DNA from: Salvator merianae
Lineage: Eukaryota > Chordata > Lepidosauria > Squamata > Teiidae
Direction of reading: 5' to 3'
NCBI GenBank assembly: GCA_003586115.2
Contig: QVOM02000025.1
Span: 84,943,521-85,007,520, forward strand
Length of the DNA stretch: 64,000 bases
Shown here one piece after another: positions 59,216 through 64,000 of this stretch; within the stretch, counting starts at the first letter, position 1, and every line of letters starts with the position of its first letter. The notes beneath the pieces were generated by a model. The model did no database searches. It was not told where the DNA came from and saw only the letters and a program-made list of their open reading frames with translations. The translations under genes were made by a program, and so were the position numbers.

Positions 59216-60839
59216 TCTTTTTTAAAAAAGAAATGTGTTCAAACTCATTAACGCATGCATGTGTTTAAAAGAAGATTTAAAAACCATACTAATAGAAATA
59301 CATGTGAATGAAAATCCCTATAAATGGAAATCTGACCAGATGGATCCCTAAAGAACACCTAAAACTGAATAGCCATGGGATCTGTCTCCCATCCCTATTA
59401 ATAATCTATTCTGCAACTAAGAACAGTAGCTGCAGAATCAGCTGGGCTTAATGGACAGAAGCTGTTGGAATAGCAGACAGAGAAAGCAAAGAAAATAGAT
59501 GAAATCCAGCTGACGATCCTCACTTCTTGACCCTTTCATTTAACAGTCATTTAGCTTCACTGGGATTTCCAAATTGACACTGAATAGGATTTTCAGAGAG
59601 TCTTAACATTCTTTGGCAGGTAACCAGATGACACCTTCTATGGTTAGTAAACCTATTTCCACACTGCATTAAGAATTTACCAAAGCAGGTCAATTCAATT
59701 CTCTCTCTTTAAATGAGAAAAAGGGGCAGAGGAATGAGTTGTGGCCTACAGTTTCATATATATTGCACGTCTCTGGAAAAAATGAGGCCAGAGTTTCTTC
59801 TAAGGGGAGACAAATGGATGGCAACTAAAACACATATATATTATTCTTCAGATCCTCATTCAACAGGAATGGAATTACTAATCCTTGGTTTCACAATCAG
59901 GCACTGTTTCCACAGATGCAGTGGCAGAGAAGTAACCCTTCCTTCTTTTGTTGTGAAAATCTTCCAGCAACTGTGAAGTTCCATGAATGTATCCAAGCTC
60001 TTTTTTAAGAACACAGTTTAAACAGGCAGTGATCAACAGCTTCTGCAATATGGAATTCCAGGTATCAATTTCATGCTGTGGTGTTGAGAAAAGTACCAAA
60101 CATATAGAAAAGACCTGAGGAGGAGGCAATGTAGAAGCAGAGGCAGAGCCCAAAAGGTGCAAAAAAAAAAAAAAAAAGCCCACCTGGGAAAAGCCTGAGC
60201 TGACTGCATCTCACTGGTGCTCTTGGTGTAACCCTTGGGACTTACCTGGTGTACTGTCCACCTGGGTCCATTGAGAGGCTATTTTCTGCATGAGCCTTAA
60301 GAGCTCCAGTTGGAAGCATCAATCCTGGGGGGCTTATTCTCCATCTTTGACATTAGCATGCTCAGGAGAGAAGCATGCAAACAGCATGCTTCCCAGTTCC
60401 CAGGCAGCAGAAAGTGACCCAGCTCATTAGGTATCCTGATCCACTATATGCAGATTCTGCCAGATGCGCACGCTACCCAGAGGCAAAAGAGGCTGTGTAA
60501 AGCATTTTGAGTCCAATTCCCTGCTCTATGCAGAAATGTGTATGAAGACAACATCAACAAACATCTGTCCTGGATCAAAGCATCAAGATGTAAAGAAGAG
60601 GGGACCAATGTGATTGAAAGTGTATTTTTGATCTCCTTGAATGATGTTTTCATCCATTATAGAAAATATCAACAACAACAATGTTTATTTATAATGTCCC
60701 TTTCATCAAAGGACAGAACACCAAACATGTACAATTAACAGACAAAACAAAACAAAAAAGATATATATACAGTATATATACTCACCAGATACTTCACACT
60801 TCTACAGAGATACATACCTAGATTATTCACTCTGGTGAA
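59216..60839. other. unique AT-rich DNA
   Basis: No gene recognised. An A-run of about 18 lies at 60160-60177 and an (AT)n patch near 60760-60780. Confidence 0.45.
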
Positions 60840-61790
60840 TCAAAAAGGAAGGTCTTCAACCCCTTCCAAAAGTGGAGGAGATCCTCCTCCAGACAAAGGT
60901 CCACAGGAAGACTGTTCCACAGTGCTCACATCCTTGAGGTGGCTGTACACATTGGTGGATCAAACAGTAATCTCTTGGCTGTAAAGTGTAGGTTCCTGGA
61001 AGGTACATACCTTGTCAGGTAAGCTGCCAAATAACTAGGAAGATTAGAGTGCAGGTCTTAAAACACCAAAACCAACAATTTAAAATGCCCCCCGGCTCAA
61101 ATAGACAACCAATGGAGGCCTCTATGGGGGTCAAGACATGGGAGTATTTAAGAAATTTAGTACAACCCGTACACTATTCTGAACTAAGGTCAGAGGAAGA
61201 AGAGGACAATGAGGCAAACCTGCCAGTAAACTATTACAATAATCTAGACCTGGTATCACAGAGTCTGGACAAGCAAGTGGACGTTCTCAACTGTTAGGAA
61301 CCTTTGGATCTTTTGGATATTTGAAAAATGGAAATTGCATGCCTGTCATTCTAATAAAGCTGTTCCAATAAAGCCATAAGGATAAATTATCATCTAGAAG
61401 GACTCCAAGGTTCTGTGGGACCAGAACCAGTGAACGGTCCTGTAACAGACTGGAAAACACAAGAGGAGCAGCTGGATGATCAGGCTGAAACACCAAGATC
61501 CCTGTTTTATCCATATTCAGCTTCAGATGATGGTCAGTCATCCACTGGGATACACTCAACAGGCAATCCATAACAAAATTCCATGCAGAAGAATCCAATA
61601 ACTTAAAGCTCTGACTTGAATTTGAATGTCATTAGCATAGTTAGGATGTTGAAAACCCAACTCTGAAATAAGGAAAAAAACAAGGGAAAAAATATATAAA
61701 GAAAAAAGGAGAGGACCCAAAACTGTCCCTTGTGGGACCCCAGTCATTACAAGGAACACTTTTGACATAAATCCCCTGAATGCAACAGAA
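60840..61790 (-). pseudogene. L2-like LINE, RT core and 3' region, broken
   Basis: The minus-strand frame at 61768-61556 reads GVPQGTVLGPLLFSLYIFSL and then YANDIQIQV, where the catalytic box is normally YADD, so one catalytic Asp is lost. The next frame (61598-61287) has VSQWMTDHHLKLNMDKTGIL and LGVLLDDNLSL, the thumb-side blocks. The remainder to about 60840 has the wording of an L2-type 3' UTR ('ggaagactgttccacag', 'ggaaggtcttcaac'). It is a different copy and subtype from 36458-37740. Confidence 0.82.
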
Positions 61791-61850
61791 AAAGAGTGAT
61801 CAGACAGAAAAGGTTAAACCAAGAGAGAGCATTCCCCGTTGGTAGATCTT

Positions 61851-63119
61851 GGGCCTGTTCGCACTGAGCTCCGTAGACCATTCCCAGTAGTTGGCTTTGG
61901 ACTGGAGAGGTTGGAGAACGCTGGCTGCCATTCACACTTCCAGCCAGAGGAATGGACCCAAAGCCGACCAGCAGAGGGAACAGTGAGGATGGCATCCGTT
62001 AGTTCAGGACCACACTCCGTACCATCGAGCTCCGCTTCGTAATCAGAGGGCTCCTTACAGAGCCGGCTTCATGACGGCAGCTAGGCTGCCATGCCCAAAG
62101 GGCTATGCCGGGCACGAAGCTTCGGACCGGGGTACGAAGCATCGGACCGGGGTATGAAGCTTCAGACCACGCATGCATAGCTGCACCCGCCACGCCCGGC
62201 CACCATTTCAAATGCGGACGGGAGTGCGAAAGCACCGTGCCTGATCTTCGCTCCATCGTGCAGGTCGGAATGAAGACAAGCTTTTACTTGTCTAGCCTTA
62301 CCCAGGATCAGGTACGAATCGGGTACGAAGTGGTTTGGATCGGGTGAGGTGGGCGGACCAAATGGCGGCAGCCGAGCAGGGCGCCCCGCCCTGCAGGATG
62401 GCCTGCCCTGCAGCTGCCTACTCCCGCTGCCGCCGTGACGATGGCCGCGCGCGTGCCAGCCGGTGCGGTGAGCGAGCGGTGCGAGCAAGCAAGCGGCGGG
62501 CGGGGCGAGCGAGCGGTGAGCGAGCGGCTGACGTGCCGGTTTAGCCGACTAAAGGCAAACCGGCGGGCACTGCCCCCCGTGCCCCCCCCTTGCTACACCA
62601 GTGGGAGAACGCTGGCTGCCATTCGCACTCCCAGCCAGAGGAACGGATCCGAAGCTGACCAGCAGAGGGAACAGTGCGAACGGCAGCCGCTAGTTCCGTA
62701 CCGCACTCTGTACCATCGAGCTCCGCTTCATACCCAGAGGGCTCGTTACGGAGCCGGCTTCGTAACGGCAGCTAGGCTGCCATGCCCAAAGGGCTATCCC
62801 GGGTGTGAAGCTTCGCACCTGGGTGTGAAAACTTCGCACCTGGGTGTGAAGCTTTGGACCACGCATGCGCAGCCGCGCCAGCCACACCCGGCCGCCATTG
62901 CAAATGTGGACAGGAGTGCGAAAGCACCATGCCCGATCTTCGCTCCATCGCGCAGGTCGGAATGAAGACAAACTTTTACTTGTCTAGCCTTACCCAGGAT
63001 CAGGTACGAATCGGGTACGAAGTGGTTTGGATCGGGTGAGGTGCACGCCTGTGGCAGTGCGAAAGCTCCATTCCAGCGAACGGACAAGAACTTTCCACCG
63101 CTGTAGTGTGAACAGGCCC
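61851..63119. mobile_element. CpG-rich Harbinger-like dimer with GC-rich centre, 3-bp TSD CTT
   Basis: Ends GGGCCTGTTCGCACTGAGC and GTAGTGTGAACAGGCCC are flanked by CTT on both sides (61848-61850, 63120-63122). The element is 1,269 bp. Positions 61851-62352 align with the first about 510 bases of the monomer at 39445. Positions 62607-63119 align again with the monomer from its 'ggagaacgctggctgcc' block to its end. Between them lies a 254-bp GC-rich stretch. Each half keeps the three-fold 20-bp repeat. Frames of up to 176 residues cross it without domains. Confidence 0.85.
62353..62606. other. GC-rich filler inside the Harbinger-like dimer
   Basis: About 254 bases made almost entirely of G and C with many CpGs ('gccgcgcgcgtgcc', 'gagcgagcggtgcgagc') and short GAGCG repeats. 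It is absent from the monomer at 39445. It contains no gene that I recognise; it could be captured promoter or CpG-island DNA. Confidence 0.7.
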
Positions 63120-63171
63120 CTTGTGTCAATCAAAGGGAGGCTTCCAATGGTCACCTTTCCTCCATCTTAGA

Positions 63172-63868
63172 ACTTTTCTGCACTGGATTTTATTCCAGAT
63201 TATATTCCAGAATAAAGTCCTGCCATCTGCATACTCATGTAGACTACAGCAGGCCTCAAATCACAGACCCGTTCTGCACTTACCTGCAGTAGATCTGAAT
63301 CAGAAGGTCTGGATTAACCCACAGATCAACCCTTGCAGCCAAACCCTGATGCCTCCAATGGCTACAAAAAATGTTTGTAGCCTCAGGGCCTCTGTGGAGT
63401 GCTTTTAGGTAACATATCCCCCAGTAGTCCAGAACATGGAAGGCATGCACCTGCATGTCTCCCATGTTCTGGATCAGGACCATTGGTCCACTGGTAGTCT
63501 TGATTAATCAAGACTACCAATGATCCAGATTAAGGACTTCTATAATCTGGATCATGCTCTGCCTCATGCAGGCAAGCAAACTCATGAAGGGCTTGACCTC
63601 ATAATTCTGGACTAATGGGTAGATCCATGAGGCCTAGATGTGTATGACATGGACCCTTAATCCAGATTAAGGGTCTGTGCTAAAAGGTCCAGAGATTCCT
63701 CTTACTCTGTGTTTGAATATGTGTGTCAAAGGCCTCATCTAATTCAGATCCCTTTCCCTAATACTTTTCTAGCATGTGATCATCCCAAACTCTTATTTAG
63801 TGGTCTGCACCAGTATGCGGATGGCAGATCCCTGTTCCAGATTAATGCCTAATGCATAAAGGACCTTT
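63172..63868. mobile_element. nested Harbinger-like elements
   Basis: The outer halves (63172-63262 and about 63790-63868) match the left and right halves of the 180-bp MITE at 6573 ('ttccagattatattccagaa', 'gtatgcggatggcagatccc'). Between them, about 63264-63693, lies a separate element with ends GACCCGTTCTGCACTTACC and GTGCTAAAAGGTCC. Its interior has 'gattaatcaagactaccaat' inverted pairs, and it is of the 20892-21343 type. Confidence 0.6.
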
Positions 63869-64000
63869 GTGGCCTTGTGGAAGAACTTTGCAGACTGCTG
63901 TTGCCCATAGGTAATAAGCCCCTGTATTTAATTTCAACAACTGTAAGAGATGGGTTTTACATTCAGCACTCAGTTGCACCTGCCTTGTTGTAGTGGAATT

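Noticed and set aside
62435..62965. 176-residue frame in GC-rich DNA
   Set aside because: Lies across the GC-rich filler and a transposon half; GC-rich DNA has few stops. No domain.

Overview
The window is repeat-rich vertebrate nuclear DNA, most likely from a squamate reptile and probably a lizard. The evidence is the repeat mix: CR1 LINE remnants with the 8-mer 3' tail, L2-like and L1 LINE pieces, the dispersed amniote repeat that begins with ACATAAGA 8-mers, and many non-autonomous hAT-like and PIF/Harbinger-like DNA transposons. I found no convincing host protein-coding gene, rRNA, tRNA gene or CRISPR array. Almost all long open frames are chance frames or lie inside repeats. Any host function here would be intergenic or intronic.

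Layout. 0-5 kb holds Harbinger-like fragments, a hAT MITE (1739-2109) and an internally deleted antisense CR1 (4083-4848). 5-9 kb holds a nested MITE (6485-7100), a hAT MITE (7205-7547) and a hAT element with an uninterrupted run of 395 A (7624-8450). 9-20 kb is mostly unique AT-rich DNA with scattered fragments, among them a repeat with a hammerhead-ribozyme-like core (14871-14899). 20-26 kb is a dense cluster: three Harbinger-like elements, two hAT MITEs, an antisense CR1 (22245-23640) and a foldback hAT MITE. 26-36 kb is sparser. An L2-like LINE with an intact YADD motif lies at 36458-37740. 39-48 kb carries a CpG-rich Harbinger-like monomer, three foldback hAT MITEs, a 134-bp palindromic MITE with a TAA duplication, and two more TIR elements. 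50-55 kb has a purine microsatellite, a hAT MITE and a 1,731-bp hAT element containing fifteen 47-bp tandem repeats. 55-64 kb has a foldback MITE, a TIR element with internal tandem duplication, an L1 3' end, an L2-like LINE piece, and a 1,269-bp Harbinger-like dimer with a GC-rich centre.

Three DNA-transposon groups account for most of the structure. Group 1 has termini TAGRGATGTGCA... and 8-bp target duplications; nine copies were found, two of them with perfect duplications around CpG-rich bodies, which suggests recent activity. Group 2 is a 184-216 bp foldback family with CAGTGG-type ends and 8-bp duplications, in five copies. Group 3 has termini GGGCC..TT..CACT and 3-bp duplications where readable (TAA, AAA, TTT, CTT), as expected for PIF/Harbinger. 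No transposase is encoded in the window, so all of these would depend on enzymes supplied elsewhere.

The items most worth following up are the hAT element with the 47-bp minisatellite, the poly(A)-bearing hAT element, the GC-rich Harbinger-like dimer, the CR1 deletion derivative that joins ORF1 to the end of the reverse transcriptase frame, and the hammerhead-like core. All family names come from reading the sequence, without a database search.
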